A DNA stretch of 19,529 bases from an uncultured Lachnospiraceae bacterium (GCA_910585255.1 CAJUEI010000047.1:1-19529); one strand, 5' to 3'. Shown: positions 1 through 8,653, numbered from the stretch's first letter. A program made the numbers and translations. Notes: a model not told the origin generated them from the sequence alone.

Positions 1-124
1 ACCGTGCCTAAGTGCCGGCGGGAAGCAATACCCCTGCAGAGATTCATCCAATGATACCGGCTGTATATTTCAACCAGAACAATAAATTCCAATCAAAATA
101 ATATTCTTCCTCTGCCAGTAGTCA
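1..124. other. Window edge without a supportable gene
   Basis: No gene can be supported here. In frame 2 an open stretch of 27 sense codons runs from the left edge to a TAA at 83-85 and could be the tail of a gene that begins outside the window. Its codon use is more GC-rich than that of the neighbours and I recognise no motif in it. The remaining bases lead straight into the left arm of palindrome R1. Confidence 0.3.
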
Positions 125-365
125 GCTGTCTTTTTGGTTTGGCTGTGTTCTGCAGCGACTTCGGAGAAAGCCTAGAAGTTCTTTGTGTTCTGCTTTAGTA
201 TTAGCGATTGTCGGGCATGGACGCCCGACAAAGGCACTTGACTAGCCATGGATGGCGTATCAAGTGCCGGTCGCACCGGAGGGATAAACAAATAGGCAGA
301 ACACTTAGAACTTCTTAGCTTTTGCAGATCGGAGCAGCAGGGCACAGCTAAACCAAAAAGACGGC
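125..365 (+). repeat. Palindromic structured element, copy R1
   Basis: This is an imperfect palindrome of about 241 bp. The left arm from 125 pairs with the right arm ending at 365 (GCTGTCTTTTTGG against CCAAAAAGACGGC, one mismatch). The inner stem AGAAGTTC..GTGTTCTGC pairs with GCAGAACAC..GAACTTCT. Between the arms lie three hairpins: 209-230 (TGTCGGGC/GCCCGACA), 233-268 (GGCACTTGA/TCAAGTGCC with an inner GCCA/TGGC) and a short GGT/ACC hairpin at about 269-277. It keeps the GACTTCGGAG motif and the GGATAAAC motif of the other copies but is the most diverged in sequence. It lies 65 bp upstream of the GH43 start, on the same strand. Confidence 0.85.
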
Positions 366-430
366 GTCCTCTTCGGATACTCCTCACCATTAATATTGAA
401 ATGAATAGACTCAGAAAGGATAAACCAACC

Positions 431-1837
431 ATGAAAAAACAAATATTTAATCCCTATCTTCCCAGTTATGAATATATACCAGACGGAGAACCGCATGTTT
501 TTGGAGATCGGCTTTATATCTATGGAAGCCATGATCGATTTGGAGGAACAGATTATTGTATGAATGATTATGTATGCTGGTCAGCTCCAATAGAGGATTT
601 ATCGGACTGGCGGTATGAAGGAATCATTTACCAGAAAACACAGCATCCCTATTCCATTGGGCGAAATTTACTATTTGCACCTGATGTAGTACAGGGGGCA
701 GACGGGAGATATTATCTGTATTATTCCATAGCAGATTCCGGCATTATGTCAGTAGCTGTCTGTGATACACCTGCCGGAGCATATCAGTATTATGGAGATG
801 TTCACGATAAAAGCGGACATGTAGCAGGCAGCAGCAGAGGAGATTTCTTTCAGTTTGATCCGGGGGTGTTCTTAGATGAAGACGGGCGGATTTTTCTGTT
901 TTCTGGATTTTGTCCCGGACGGCTGGAAGATGTCCAAGGAAGGAAATTTGTCGGCTGCCATATGTGTGAATTAGAAAAGGATATGGTGACGATAAAGAAA
1001 GGACCAAAGATTATTCTGGATCGGGAGATACCTTGCCCAGAGGAACGGCGGTATTTTGAAGCTCCTTCTTTGCGGAAATTCCGCGGAAACTATTATTTGA
1101 TCTATTCCGTTCGAATTGGCGGGCTGCATTATTATATCAGTGATCAGCCAGATGGAGGATATGTCTATGGAGGAAGGATACATTCCACTTCTGATGTAGG
1201 AATAAATGGACATAGTGTAGAAAATCCGGCTTATCCAAATGGAAATACACATGGGAGTCTGGTAGAGATTTTGGGAAATTATTATATTTTTGATCATCGG
1301 CTGACCAGCCATTCTAGTTACTGCAGGCAGGGGGTAGCAGAACAGGTTTGGATAGAAGAGGACGGGCGGATCTGCCAGGTAGAAGCAACCAGTTGTGGAC
1401 TAAATGGGAAACCGCTTTTAGGAATAGGAACTTATCCGGCTTATATTGCCTGTACACTAATAGATCGAAATCATTATATTACAAAAGAGGAAGAACAAAA
1501 AAACGGGATCTGTATTACTCAGGAGGGAGAAGACCGAGAGTGTGAGCCGGGACAGTTTGTACAAAATATACGGGAAAATTGTTTAATTGGATATAAATAT
1601 TTTTCATTTAAAGAAAATACTAAAATTTCTTTTTGCGTTCGAGGAAAAGCGTTAGGAAAGATAAGAGTGAAGACAACAGAAGAAGGAGAGATAGAGACGG
1701 AAATAGCATTAAATATAGAAAATACCGAGTGGAAGACAGTAACAGGAATGTGTGCAGTGCGTGGAGAGAAAAGCGGGCTGTATTTGGAGTTTATTGGAAC
1801 GGGGAGTTTTGATTTGCTTGAGATAGCATTTTATTAA
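431..1837 (+). CDS. GH43-family glycoside hydrolase, intracellular
   Basis: The product is predicted to be a family 43 glycosidase (arabinofuranosidase or xylosidase type) acting on plant-derived oligosaccharides in the cytoplasm, as no signal peptide or membrane segment is visible. The start is ATG 431, 468 aa, because AGAAAGGA ends 10 bases upstream; an in-frame ATG at 401 has no ribosome site. The five-bladed propeller pattern is visible in the first 300 residues. Likely catalytic residues by family pattern are Asp18 (PDGEPHVF, general base), Asp143 (FDPGVF, pKa modulator) and Glu210 (EAPS, general acid). The last 110 or so residues look like a beta-sandwich accessory domain. The gene is monocistronic and is followed by a bidirectional terminator at 1856. 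Exact substrate specificity cannot be read from sequence. Confidence 0.88.
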   Translation: MKKQIFNPYLPSYEYIPDGEPHVFGDRLYIYGSHDRFGGTDYCMNDYVCWSAPIEDLSDWRYEGIIYQKTQHPYSIGRNLLFAPDVVQGADGRYYLYYSIADSGIMSVAVCDTPAGAYQYYGDVHDKSGHVAGSSRGDFFQFDPGVFLDEDGRIFLFSGFCPGRLEDVQGRKFVGCHMCELEKDMVTIKKGPKIILDREIPCPEERRYFEAPSLRKFRGNYYLIYSVRIGGLHYYISDQPDGGYVYGGRIHSTSDVGINGHSVENPAYPNGNTHGSLVEILGNYYIFDHRLTSHSSYCRQGVAEQVWIEEDGRICQVEATSCGLNGKPLLGIGTYPAYIACTLIDRNHYITKEEEQKNGICITQEGEDRECEPGQFVQNIRENCLIGYKYFSFKENTKISFCVRGKALGKIRVKTTEEGEIETEIALNIENTEWKTVTGMCAVRGEKSGLYLEFIGTGSFDLLEIAFY

Positions 1838-1855
1838 AGAAAGTCTGATTTTATG

Positions 1856-1886
1856 CCGGGAACAGAGAGTATTTCTTTGTTCCCGG
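1856..1886. terminator. Bidirectional terminator hairpin between convergent genes
   Basis: A perfect 9-bp stem, CCGGGAACA (1856-1864) with TGTTCCCGG (1878-1886), encloses a 13-base loop. It sits between the stops of the GH43 gene (1837) and the convergent dehydrogenase gene (1912). Flanking T-rich sequence is modest on both sides, so termination is inferred mainly from position and stem strength. Confidence 0.7.
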
Positions 1887-1911
1887 TTATAGTTAGTGAT
1901 AGATATCTTGG

Positions 1912-2868
1912 CTATAAGACCAGATTGCGGGGAGTGCCTTTTAGATAGGCCTGCAGGTTTAGAAATACTTCCTGCATTAAGCGGGTTCTTGCTTCTACCG
2001 TTGCCCATGCAATATGCGGAGTAATAATAAGACGGCTGCTGTCTTTAAAGTTGACTAATGGATTTTCTTTGGACATGGGTTCGACAGACAGAACATCTAA
2101 TCCCGCAGCCATGATTTGATGTTCGGTTAGTGCCTCATATAGTGCTGCCTCGTCAATAATAGGTCCTCGACCTACATTGATTAGGATAGAAGAGGGTTTC
2201 ATCTGAGAGAATGTATCCCTATTAAAAAGGTTTTGGGTAGCAGGTGTAAGCGGGGCATGAATAGAAATAATATCGGAATCTTTTAATAGAGTCGGAAAGT
2301 CGGTTTGCTGATAGTTTGCGTTTTGATTTTTTCCAGAAGTGGAATAATAGATTACGCTGCAGCCAAAAGCCTTTGCTATATCGGCTACTTGCTTTCCAAT
2401 TTCGCCTAATCCTACGATACCCCATGTTTTTTGGGATAATTCGTGAAATTTATTTTCAAAATGAGTAAAAAGTGTGTCGTTGACATAGCGTTCGGTCTTT
2501 ACATATTGGTCGTAGTAATAGCATTTTTCTAGTAGATAGAATAAAAGGGCAAAGGTGTGCTGGGCTACGGATTGGGTGGAATAGCCTTTTACATTGGTAA
2601 CGGCAATCTGTTTGGATTTTGTATAGTTTAAATCAATAATGTTGGTTCCAGTTGCTGTAACACCAATATAGCGGACAGAGGGATTCGAACCTAAAGTAGT
2701 TTCATTTACTGGGACTTTATTGGTAATTAAAATATCTGCCCCATTGCAGCGGGAAGAGAGTTCTTCTGGTTTGGTATGACCATATAGTATCACTTCTCCT
2801 AATGTTTGAAAGGATTCCAATGAGATATCGTTTCCTAAAGTATCTGCATCTGCAAAAATAATTTTCAT
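1912..2868 (-). CDS. D-2-hydroxyacid dehydrogenase (glycerate dehydrogenase / hydroxypyruvate reductase type)
   Basis: This is an NAD(P)-dependent oxidoreductase interconverting 2-oxoacids and D-2-hydroxyacids in the cytosol. The 318-aa length is normal for the family. The Rossmann glycine motif GLGEIG is at residues 153-158. The catalytic Arg234 (NVGRG), Glu263 (DVLSVEP) and His285 (TPHIAW) are all present, so the enzyme should be active. The lid-side N-terminal domain pattern (ITNKVP, GVTATGTNIID) resembles glycerate dehydrogenases more than phosphoglycerate or lactate dehydrogenases, but the substrate is an inference. The start at 2868 is supported by GGAG in CGGAGGCAG just upstream on the minus strand. 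The gene stands alone, convergent with the GH43 gene. Confidence 0.9.
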   Translation of the reverse strand: MKIIFADADTLGNDISLESFQTLGEVILYGHTKPEELSSRCNGADILITNKVPVNETTLGSNPSVRYIGVTATGTNIIDLNYTKSKQIAVTNVKGYSTQSVAQHTFALLFYLLEKCYYYDQYVKTERYVNDTLFTHFENKFHELSQKTWGIVGLGEIGKQVADIAKAFGCSVIYYSTSGKNQNANYQQTDFPTLLKDSDIISIHAPLTPATQNLFNRDTFSQMKPSSILINVGRGPIIDEAALYEALTEHQIMAAGLDVLSVEPMSKENPLVNFKDSSRLIITPHIAWATVEARTRLMQEVFLNLQAYLKGTPRNLVL

Positions 2869-2986
2869 TGTGTTTTCTGCCTCCGTTTTGATTTTTTATG
2901 TTTGGAAAAGTTTCTTTTTTTAATGCTATCATAAAAAATGAAAGGAAACAAGAAAGATTTTTGAAAGCAGAGGGAAAATGTATTTC

Positions 2987-3015
2987 TTGACATTTTCAAT
3001 AACTATTGTTAAAGT
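2987..3015 (+). promoter_or_regulatory. Sigma-A type promoter of the racemase gene
   Basis: A perfect -35 TTGACA (2987-2992) is followed after 17 bp by TAAAGT (3010-3015). The predicted transcript start near 3022 leaves a leader of about 80 bases and argues against upstream in-frame starts of the racemase reading frame. Confidence 0.65.
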
Positions 3016-3101
3016 ATTATGGAAGAAAGCGATTAGTAATTGTTTTACAAATGGGAGAGGAAAATCCGATTGGATTTTACCGACAGGGAAATAGAGAAAG
3101 C

Positions 3102-3818
3102 ATGAAGAAATTAGGAATAATAGGCGGTTTAGGACCGATGGCAACCGCATATTTTTTTGAACTTGTGGTTCAGATGACAGATGCAAAGACCGATCAGGAA
3201 CATCTGGAAATATGGGTTCATAATTGTCCGTCAATTCCAGATCGCAGCAGTTATATTTTGGATCATACAAAAGAAAATCCGTTGGCTTCTATTCTTCATT
3301 CCGGCAGAGAACTTTGCAGAATGGGGGCAGAATGGATAGCGATTCCTTGTGTGACGGCTCATTATTTTTACAAAGAGCTGACAGAATGTCTGCCGGTTCC
3401 GATTATTCATATTGTGGAAGAAACGGCTGCTGTTTTAAAAGAAAGTGGAAAAAAGCGAATCGGTATTTTGGCAACGGATGGAACGGTAGCAAGCGGATTG
3501 TTTCAGCAGGAATTGGAAAAAAATAAGATGGAATGGGTGCTGCCAAGGAAAAAGGAACAGCAGGATATTATGGACTTTATCTATCGGCAGATTAAGACAG
3601 GACAGTCTGTGGAAAGAGTGCGATTTGAAAGAGTGACCGATTCGCTGTGGGAGCAGGGAGCAGAAGCGATTGTCTTAGGCTGTACGGAATTGTCATTGGT
3701 AAAGCGGGAGTATTCTTTGGAAAAGGGATATCTTGATGTAATGGAAGTATTGGCAAAGCGGTCAGTAGAACTGTGCGGGGCTGTTTTAAAGCGGGAGTAT
3801 CAATATTTAATAAAATAA
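3102..3818 (+). CDS. Aspartate/glutamate racemase family protein
   Basis: The product is a cofactor-independent amino-acid racemase of the Asp/Glu racemase family, 238 aa. ATG 3102 gives the typical N-terminus MKKLGIIGGLGPMAT; the frame is open upstream, but the promoter at 2987-3015 makes those starts unlikely. The two catalytic cysteines are Cys83 (IPCVTAH) and Cys194 (LGCTEL). The family motif around the first is normally PCNTAH, so the Asn after Cys is replaced by Val84, which may alter substrate preference. There is no visible terminator between this gene and the dlt-like genes 103 bp downstream, so read-through into them is plausible. A D-amino acid made here could be the substrate of the adenylation enzyme, but this is an inference from order only. 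Confidence 0.87.
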   Translation: MKKLGIIGGLGPMATAYFFELVVQMTDAKTDQEHLEIWVHNCPSIPDRSSYILDHTKENPLASILHSGRELCRMGAEWIAIPCVTAHYFYKELTECLPVPIIHIVEETAAVLKESGKKRIGILATDGTVASGLFQQELEKNKMEWVLPRKKEQQDIMDFIYRQIKTGQSVERVRFERVTDSLWEQGAEAIVLGCTELSLVKREYSLEKGYLDVMEVLAKRSVELCGAVLKREYQYLIK

Positions 3819-3921
3819 GAGTTAGAGACAGAGATGGAGATATTATTAGTATTAATATATTAAGATAAGATAGAGTTTCAATTATTTTTATTTTGTAAAT
3901 AGAATGGAGTATAGATGCAGT

Positions 3922-5475
3922 ATGCAGATCAATGTATTAGAGTACTTGGAAAAGACTGTTTTGCGTGTTCCAGAGAAAGTGGCTTATTCAGATGGAACGG
4001 CAAGTCTTACTTTTCGGCAGGTGTTTGATCAATCTCGTGCAGTCGGTACCTGTTTAAAGAAGAGCGGTTATACAAGAGAGCCAGTTGTGGTATTTATGAG
4101 AAAGCATCCTGATGTGGTGGCGGCATTTTTTGGAACAGTATATGCCGGAAATTTTTATGTACCTATTGATGAGGAAATGCCCTCATATCGGGTGGAATTA
4201 ATTTTTAAAACTCTTCATCCGCGTGTTCTAATCTGTGACAGAGAGACACAGAAACTGGCAGAGCAGTTTTCCTGTCAGGGACAGATCTATCTGTATGAAG
4301 AGATGATACAGACTGCAATAGAAGAGGAGTGCTTGGCAAAAGTGCGGCGGGAGGCGATTGATACCGATCCGATTTATATTGTATTTACTTCTGGATCGAC
4401 CGGAGTTCCGAAGGGGGTTGCTGCCTGTCACCGTTCGGTTATAGATTATATTGAGCATCTTTCAGATGTGCTGGAATTTAGTCAGGAGACAGTATTTGGA
4501 AATCAGGCTCCTCTGTATTTTGATGCCTGTTTAAAAGAGTTGTATCCTACGATTAAATTTGGTGCAACTACGTATTTGATACCAAAAGAACTGTTTATGT
4601 TTCCTATAAAATTAGTAGAGTTTTTAAATCAATATCAGATTAATACGATCTGTTGGGTTGTATCTGCCCTTACTATGATTTCAGGTCTGGGGGTTCTGGA
4701 GAAAGTAAAGCCGAACTATTTAAAGACGATTGCTTTTGGAAGTGAAGTATTTCCAATAAAACAATTTCGGATTTGGAGGAATGTACTTCCTTATGCGGTG
4801 TTTGTGAATCTCTATGGACCGACAGAGGCAACCGGGATGAGCTGTTATTATAGAGTGGAGCGGGAGTTTTTGGAAGAAGAGGCAATTCCGATTGGACAGC
4901 CGTTTCCCAATACCCGAATTTTGTTATTGGATCAGGATAATCGTTTGGTACAGCAGGGAGAGACAGGGGAAATTTGTATTGTGGGAACGCCGCTGACGCT
5001 TGGCTATTATAAGGATTTTGAGCGGACAGAGCAGGTCTTTGTACAGAATCCGCTGAATACATTTTATCCAGAACGGATGTATCGTACCGGAGATTTGGGG
5101 AGATATAACGAGAGAGGAGAATTATTGTTTATTTCCCGAAAAGACAATCAGATTAAACATATGGGGCATCGGATTGAATTGGGAGAGATTGAAGCAAATG
5201 TCAATCTTTTAGAAGAAGTACTGATTTCTTGCTGCATTTATAGTTCGAAAAAAGATAAAATTGTTTTGTATTATGTAGGAGAGATAGAAAAAGCAGTAAT
5301 GGCAGCTCGGTTAAAAAAGTGTTTGCCTCGTTATATGATGCCAAATTGGATAGAACCGTTAGAACAGATGCCGCTGACACCAAATGGAAAGGTCGATAGA
5401 GTTTTTCTAAAACGGCGGTATGAAGAAGGAGAGGGAGAACATAAAGCGGGAGAAAATGAAAATAGGAGGAATTAG
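3922..5475 (+). CDS. DltA-like amino-acid adenylation enzyme
   Basis: The product activates an amino acid as acyl-adenylate and should load it on the carrier protein encoded next. All adenylation motifs are present in the 517-aa protein: P-loop VFTSGSTGVPKG (154-165), Asp201 for the substrate amino group (YFDACLKELYP), GPTEAT (299-304), YRTGDLGRY (387-395) and the C-terminal catalytic Lys490 (PNGKVDR). ATG 3922 is preferred because GGAG lies 12 bases before it and the protein then aligns with DltA starts; ATG 3904 in the same frame is possible. Where D-alanine-specific DltA has FCGE, this protein has FGSE (272-275), and GPTEATV is GPTEATG, so the substrate may not be D-alanine. The stop is 3 bases before the carrier gene. 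Confidence 0.9.
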   Translation: MQINVLEYLEKTVLRVPEKVAYSDGTASLTFRQVFDQSRAVGTCLKKSGYTREPVVVFMRKHPDVVAAFFGTVYAGNFYVPIDEEMPSYRVELIFKTLHPRVLICDRETQKLAEQFSCQGQIYLYEEMIQTAIEEECLAKVRREAIDTDPIYIVFTSGSTGVPKGVAACHRSVIDYIEHLSDVLEFSQETVFGNQAPLYFDACLKELYPTIKFGATTYLIPKELFMFPIKLVEFLNQYQINTICWVVSALTMISGLGVLEKVKPNYLKTIAFGSEVFPIKQFRIWRNVLPYAVFVNLYGPTEATGMSCYYRVEREFLEEEAIPIGQPFPNTRILLLDQDNRLVQQGETGEICIVGTPLTLGYYKDFERTEQVFVQNPLNTFYPERMYRTGDLGRYNERGELLFISRKDNQIKHMGHRIELGEIEANVNLLEEVLISCCIYSSKKDKIVLYYVGEIEKAVMAARLKKCLPRYMMPNWIEPLEQMPLTPNGKVDRVFLKRRYEEGEGEHKAGENENRRN

Positions 5476-5478
5476 AGA

Positions 5479-5709
5479 ATGGAGACATTAATAGAAATTT
5501 TACAGGAACTGCACCCGGAAGTGGATTTTAGGACTTGTCATACATTGGTAGAGGATAAGATTATTGATTCGTTTGATATTGTGTCTTTGGTTGCCGAGAT
5601 ACACAGTGAGTTTGATGTAGTGATTCCGCCGGAAGAGATTATACCAGAGAATTTTAATTCGGCGGAGGCACTGTATCGGCTGATTCAGCGGTTAGAAGAG
5701 GAAGACTAA
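5479..5709 (+). CDS. Acyl/amino-acyl carrier protein (DltC-like)
   Basis: This is a 76-aa acidic four-helix carrier protein. The phosphopantetheine attachment serine is Ser31 in the motif IIDSFDIVSLV, as in DltC and short peptidyl carriers. It probably receives the activated amino acid from the upstream enzyme and hands it to the MBOAT protein. AGGAGGA (5464-5470), inside the end of the adenylation gene, serves the ATG at 5479, so the two genes are tightly coupled. The next gene begins 15 bases after the stop. The gene order A-C-B-D differs from the A-B-C-D order of classical Bacillus dlt operons. Confidence 0.9.
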   Translation: METLIEILQELHPEVDFRTCHTLVEDKIIDSFDIVSLVAEIHSEFDVVIPPEEIIPENFNSAEALYRLIQRLEEED

Positions 5710-5724
5710 GGGACGGGAAATAGT

Positions 5725-7317
5725 ATGTTGTTTACATCATATGAGTTTTTGGGGTTTCTTTTTGTTCTTTTTCTTTTGTATTATAGTATACCAAAGAAGT
5801 ATCAATGGATCTGTCTGCTTTGTGCCAGCTATTTATTTTATGCATGTTCTGGCGTAAAGTATTTGCTCTATATTATGATTACAACAGGTTCTACTTATCT
5901 GATATGCCGCAGGATGGAAGAGATTCAGGAAGAACAGGAGTACTATATTAGGATAAATAAGCAAAGAATGACACGGGAAGAGAGAAAAGCTTATAAAGCA
6001 GCGATGAAAAAAAGGCAGCGGAAGTGGCTGCTTTTTGGGCTGATTTTTAATTTTTCTATTCTTGCCGTGTGTAAGTATGCCAATTTTGCGATTTCTAATA
6101 TCAATTCTATTTTAAGGTTAATAAAAAGTCATTCGTCACTGCCCTTTCTTTCTATTGCACTGCCGCTGGGGATTTCTTATTATACTTTTCAGATGATGGG
6201 ATATACCATTGATATCTATCGGGGCAAGTATCCGGCAGAGCGGCATCTTGGAAAACTGGCTCTGTTTGCTTCCTTTTTTCCTCAGCTTCTGCAGGGACCG
6301 ATCAGTCGGTTTGACGATTTGTCAAAGACGATGTTTTCGGAACATTCTTTTGATCGAAAAAGGGTTTCTTTTGGGCTGCAGCGGATTTTATGGGGATTTT
6401 TTAAAAAATTAGTTATTGCAGATCGAATTTTGCCGGCAGTGACAACGATTATCCGAGATCCGCAGACCTATCAGGGCTGCTATGTTTTTGTAGGGATGTT
6501 GTTTTATGCATTGGAGTTATATGCGGATTTTACCGGCGGAATTGATATGGTAATTGGAATTGCAGAAGTGCTTGGAATTCGGGTAAAGGAAAACTTTGAA
6601 CGTCCTTATTTTTCAAAATCTATAAAAGAGTACTGGAATCGCTGGCATATCAGTTTAGGGGCATGGTTTACAGACTATATCTTTTATCCGGTTTCTGTAT
6701 CTCAGCCAATGCTGAAATTATCAAAGTTTTCCCGCAGTCATTTTGGAGAAGCGATTGGGAAGAGAATTCCAGTTTATCTGTCTACTATTTTGGTATGGCT
6801 GGTTACGGGAATCTGGCATGGAGCCGCTTGGAATTTTGTGGTATGGGGGCTTATGAATTGTCTGGTTCTTTTGGTTTCTCAGGAATTGCAGCCATGTTAC
6901 CGCTGGTTCCATAGAATATTTCATCTGGAAGGAAACTGGGGGTTTCGTCTGTTTCAGGTGATACGAACCGTATTGCTGATGAGCAGTATTCGAATGTTTG
7001 ACTGCTATCGGGATGTACCTACTACGTTTCGGATGTTTTTTAATATGCTGACACATTATAATGCTGGAGAATTGGTAAACGGGGGATTGTTAAAACTGGG
7101 AATTTCGGCAGCCGATTATGGAATTTTGCTTATAGGGACAGGGCTATTGCTAGGTGTTAGTTTGGCTGGACGAAAAGGAAGTGTAAGAGAAAAAATTGCC
7201 CAAAAACCGGCAGCAGTACGATTTTTGATTTGGTATGGGCTTTTTTTATCTGTTTTGGTATTTGGAGCTTATGGAGAGGGATATGATGCCAGTCAGTTTA
7301 TTTATAACCAGTTTTAG
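5725..7317 (+). CDS. MBOAT acyltransferase (DltB/AlgI-like)
   Basis: This is a polytopic membrane O-acyltransferase of 530 aa. It is expected to take the acyl group from the carrier in the cytoplasm and move it outward for transfer to a surface glycopolymer. Hydrophobic segments begin at residue 8 and recur to the C-terminus. A charged cytoplasmic loop (about residues 62-100) follows the second segment. Family signatures are YWNRWHISLGAWF with His308 and GIWHGAAWNF with the conserved catalytic His365. The ribosome site GACGGGAAA precedes ATG 5725. It is about 100 aa longer than typical DltB and nearer in length and motif context to AlgI-type proteins, so the modified polymer cannot be named. 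A gap of 58 bp separates it from the next gene. Confidence 0.9.
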   Translation: MLFTSYEFLGFLFVLFLLYYSIPKKYQWICLLCASYLFYACSGVKYLLYIMITTGSTYLICRRMEEIQEEQEYYIRINKQRMTREERKAYKAAMKKRQRKWLLFGLIFNFSILAVCKYANFAISNINSILRLIKSHSSLPFLSIALPLGISYYTFQMMGYTIDIYRGKYPAERHLGKLALFASFFPQLLQGPISRFDDLSKTMFSEHSFDRKRVSFGLQRILWGFFKKLVIADRILPAVTTIIRDPQTYQGCYVFVGMLFYALELYADFTGGIDMVIGIAEVLGIRVKENFERPYFSKSIKEYWNRWHISLGAWFTDYIFYPVSVSQPMLKLSKFSRSHFGEAIGKRIPVYLSTILVWLVTGIWHGAAWNFVVWGLMNCLVLLVSQELQPCYRWFHRIFHLEGNWGFRLFQVIRTVLLMSSIRMFDCYRDVPTTFRMFFNMLTHYNAGELVNGGLLKLGISAADYGILLIGTGLLLGVSLAGRKGSVREKIAQKPAAVRFLIWYGLFLSVLVFGAYGEGYDASQFIYNQF

Positions 7318-7375
7318 AGGATAAAAAAGAGAGTATACTTTGGAATTAAGATAACAGTAAGGCGGGGAAATAGAA

Positions 7376-8500
7376 GTGATAAAAGGAAATAAGCAGAAGA
7401 AAAATAAGAAAATAGTGGGAGGAATATCAGCAAACATAGTAACAAATATAGTAGTAGGGATAGGTGTTGTATTAATAATAGGAAGTCTTTCTTTTTTACA
7501 GCGGCTTTTTATGCCTAAGTATATGGGGAAGGTTGTGGAGGGAGCCTTGATTGCAGAGTATTATCAGGAGACCACCAAGCATGATGTAATTTTTATAGGA
7601 GACTGTGAGGTCTATGAGAATTTTTCTCCGATTACACTTTGGGAAAATTATGGAATTACCAGTTATATTAGAGGAAGTGCACAGCAGCTTATCTGGCAGT
7701 CTTATTATCTTTTAGAGGAGACACTTCAGTATGAAAAACCAGATGTAATTGTTTTTAATGTGCTTGCTATGCAGTATAATGAGCCGCAGAAAGAGGCATA
7801 TAACCGGATGACACTGGATGGGATGAGGTGGTCACTTAGTAAGGTTAAATCGATACAGGAGTCTATGCTGGAAGAAGAAAGTTTTTTAGAGTATTTATTT
7901 CCGCTGCTGCGTTATCATTCTAGGTGGAGTGAACTTACAAAAGAAGATTGGAAGTATCTTTGGAAAAAAGATACGATTTCTCATAATGGATATTATATGC
8001 GTGTAGATGTAAAGGGAGCAGCGGGGGTGCCCCCTGCTAAGAAACTAGCGAATTATGAATTTGGAGAGCGGGCATATTTTTATTTGGATAAGATTCGGCT
8101 GTTATGTGAGAAGAATGGAATAGCCCTTATTTTGGTAAAGGCACCTAGTATTTATCCGCATTGGTACGAGGAATGGGATCTGCAGATGGAAGAGTATGCA
8201 AAGCAGTATGGGCTGGCATATTTTAATTTTTTAGAGCTGTTTGAAGAGACCGGAGTGGATTTAAGTGTGGATACTTATGACGGAGGGTTGCACCTCAATC
8301 TTTCTGGGGCGGAGAAACTATCGAAGTATTTTGGGGAAATTTTATCGGAGGAGTATGGGATTTTGGATCATAGGGGTGAGGCAAAGTATGATAGGGTGTG
8401 GGAGCAGAAGATAGCGTTTTATTATGCAGAGAAGGAAAAACAGCTGGCGGATAGGGAGTGGCGTTCTAGGGAGGATGTCAGAGTGCAAAAGGAGCAGTAG
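7376..8500 (+). CDS. Membrane-anchored SGNH-fold protein of the dlt-like operon
   Basis: The 374-aa product starts at GTG 7376 behind GGCGGGGAAA. A basic N-terminus is followed by one transmembrane segment (about residues 17-42), leaving the rest outside the cell, the DltD/AlgJ-like arrangement. Block I of the SGNH fold reads IFIGDCEVYENF (72-83): the usual nucleophilic Ser is Cys77 (TGT at 7604-7606). The Asp/His pair is probably Asp302 and His306 in YDGGLHLN, near the C-terminus as expected. Its role is probably to complete or edit transfer of the acyl group to the acceptor on the cell surface. It is the last gene of the operon; a terminator follows at 8583. The family assignment rests on fold motifs and operon position, not on overall recognition. 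Confidence 0.75.
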   Translation: MIKGNKQKKNKKIVGGISANIVTNIVVGIGVVLIIGSLSFLQRLFMPKYMGKVVEGALIAEYYQETTKHDVIFIGDCEVYENFSPITLWENYGITSYIRGSAQQLIWQSYYLLEETLQYEKPDVIVFNVLAMQYNEPQKEAYNRMTLDGMRWSLSKVKSIQESMLEEESFLEYLFPLLRYHSRWSELTKEDWKYLWKKDTISHNGYYMRVDVKGAAGVPPAKKLANYEFGERAYFYLDKIRLLCEKNGIALILVKAPSIYPHWYEEWDLQMEEYAKQYGLAYFNFLELFEETGVDLSVDTYDGGLHLNLSGAEKLSKYFGEILSEEYGILDHRGEAKYDRVWEQKIAFYYAEKEKQLADREWRSREDVRVQKEQ

Positions 8501-8582
8501 AAACTATATAATTTAAGAAGATTTAGGAGTATTGAATTCAGAGATATTCTAAAGAAGAATCTATATATTTTTAAAAAGTAAG

Positions 8583-8625
8583 AAGCTCTTGTTTGGCAGT
8601 ATGATTACCAGACAAGGGCTTTTAT
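8583..8625 (+). terminator. Terminator of the dlt-like operon
   Basis: AAGCTCTTGTTTGG (8583-8596) pairs with CCAGACAAGGGCTT (8608-8621) through 14 positions including two G-T wobbles, and is followed by TTTATAAT. The convergent HTH gene ends 30 bases downstream and a T-rich tract lies on its side too, so the hairpin may work in both directions. Confidence 0.8.
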
Positions 8626-8653
8626 AATAGGTTTATTTTTATTGATAAGTTTT

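Noticed and set aside
1..124. A fifth, partial copy of the R element at the left edge
   Set aside because: Only AAGTGCCGG is shared with R1; no stem or other core motif can be found.
744..1312. Reading frames antisense to the GH43 gene
   Set aside because: They have no ribosome sites or recognisable motifs and are shadows of a well-supported gene.
7330..7342. The shared HTH-gene word GTATACTTT upstream of the SGNH gene
   Set aside because: It matches only 9 bases, lacks CTATCC at 18 bases and lies inside an operon gap.
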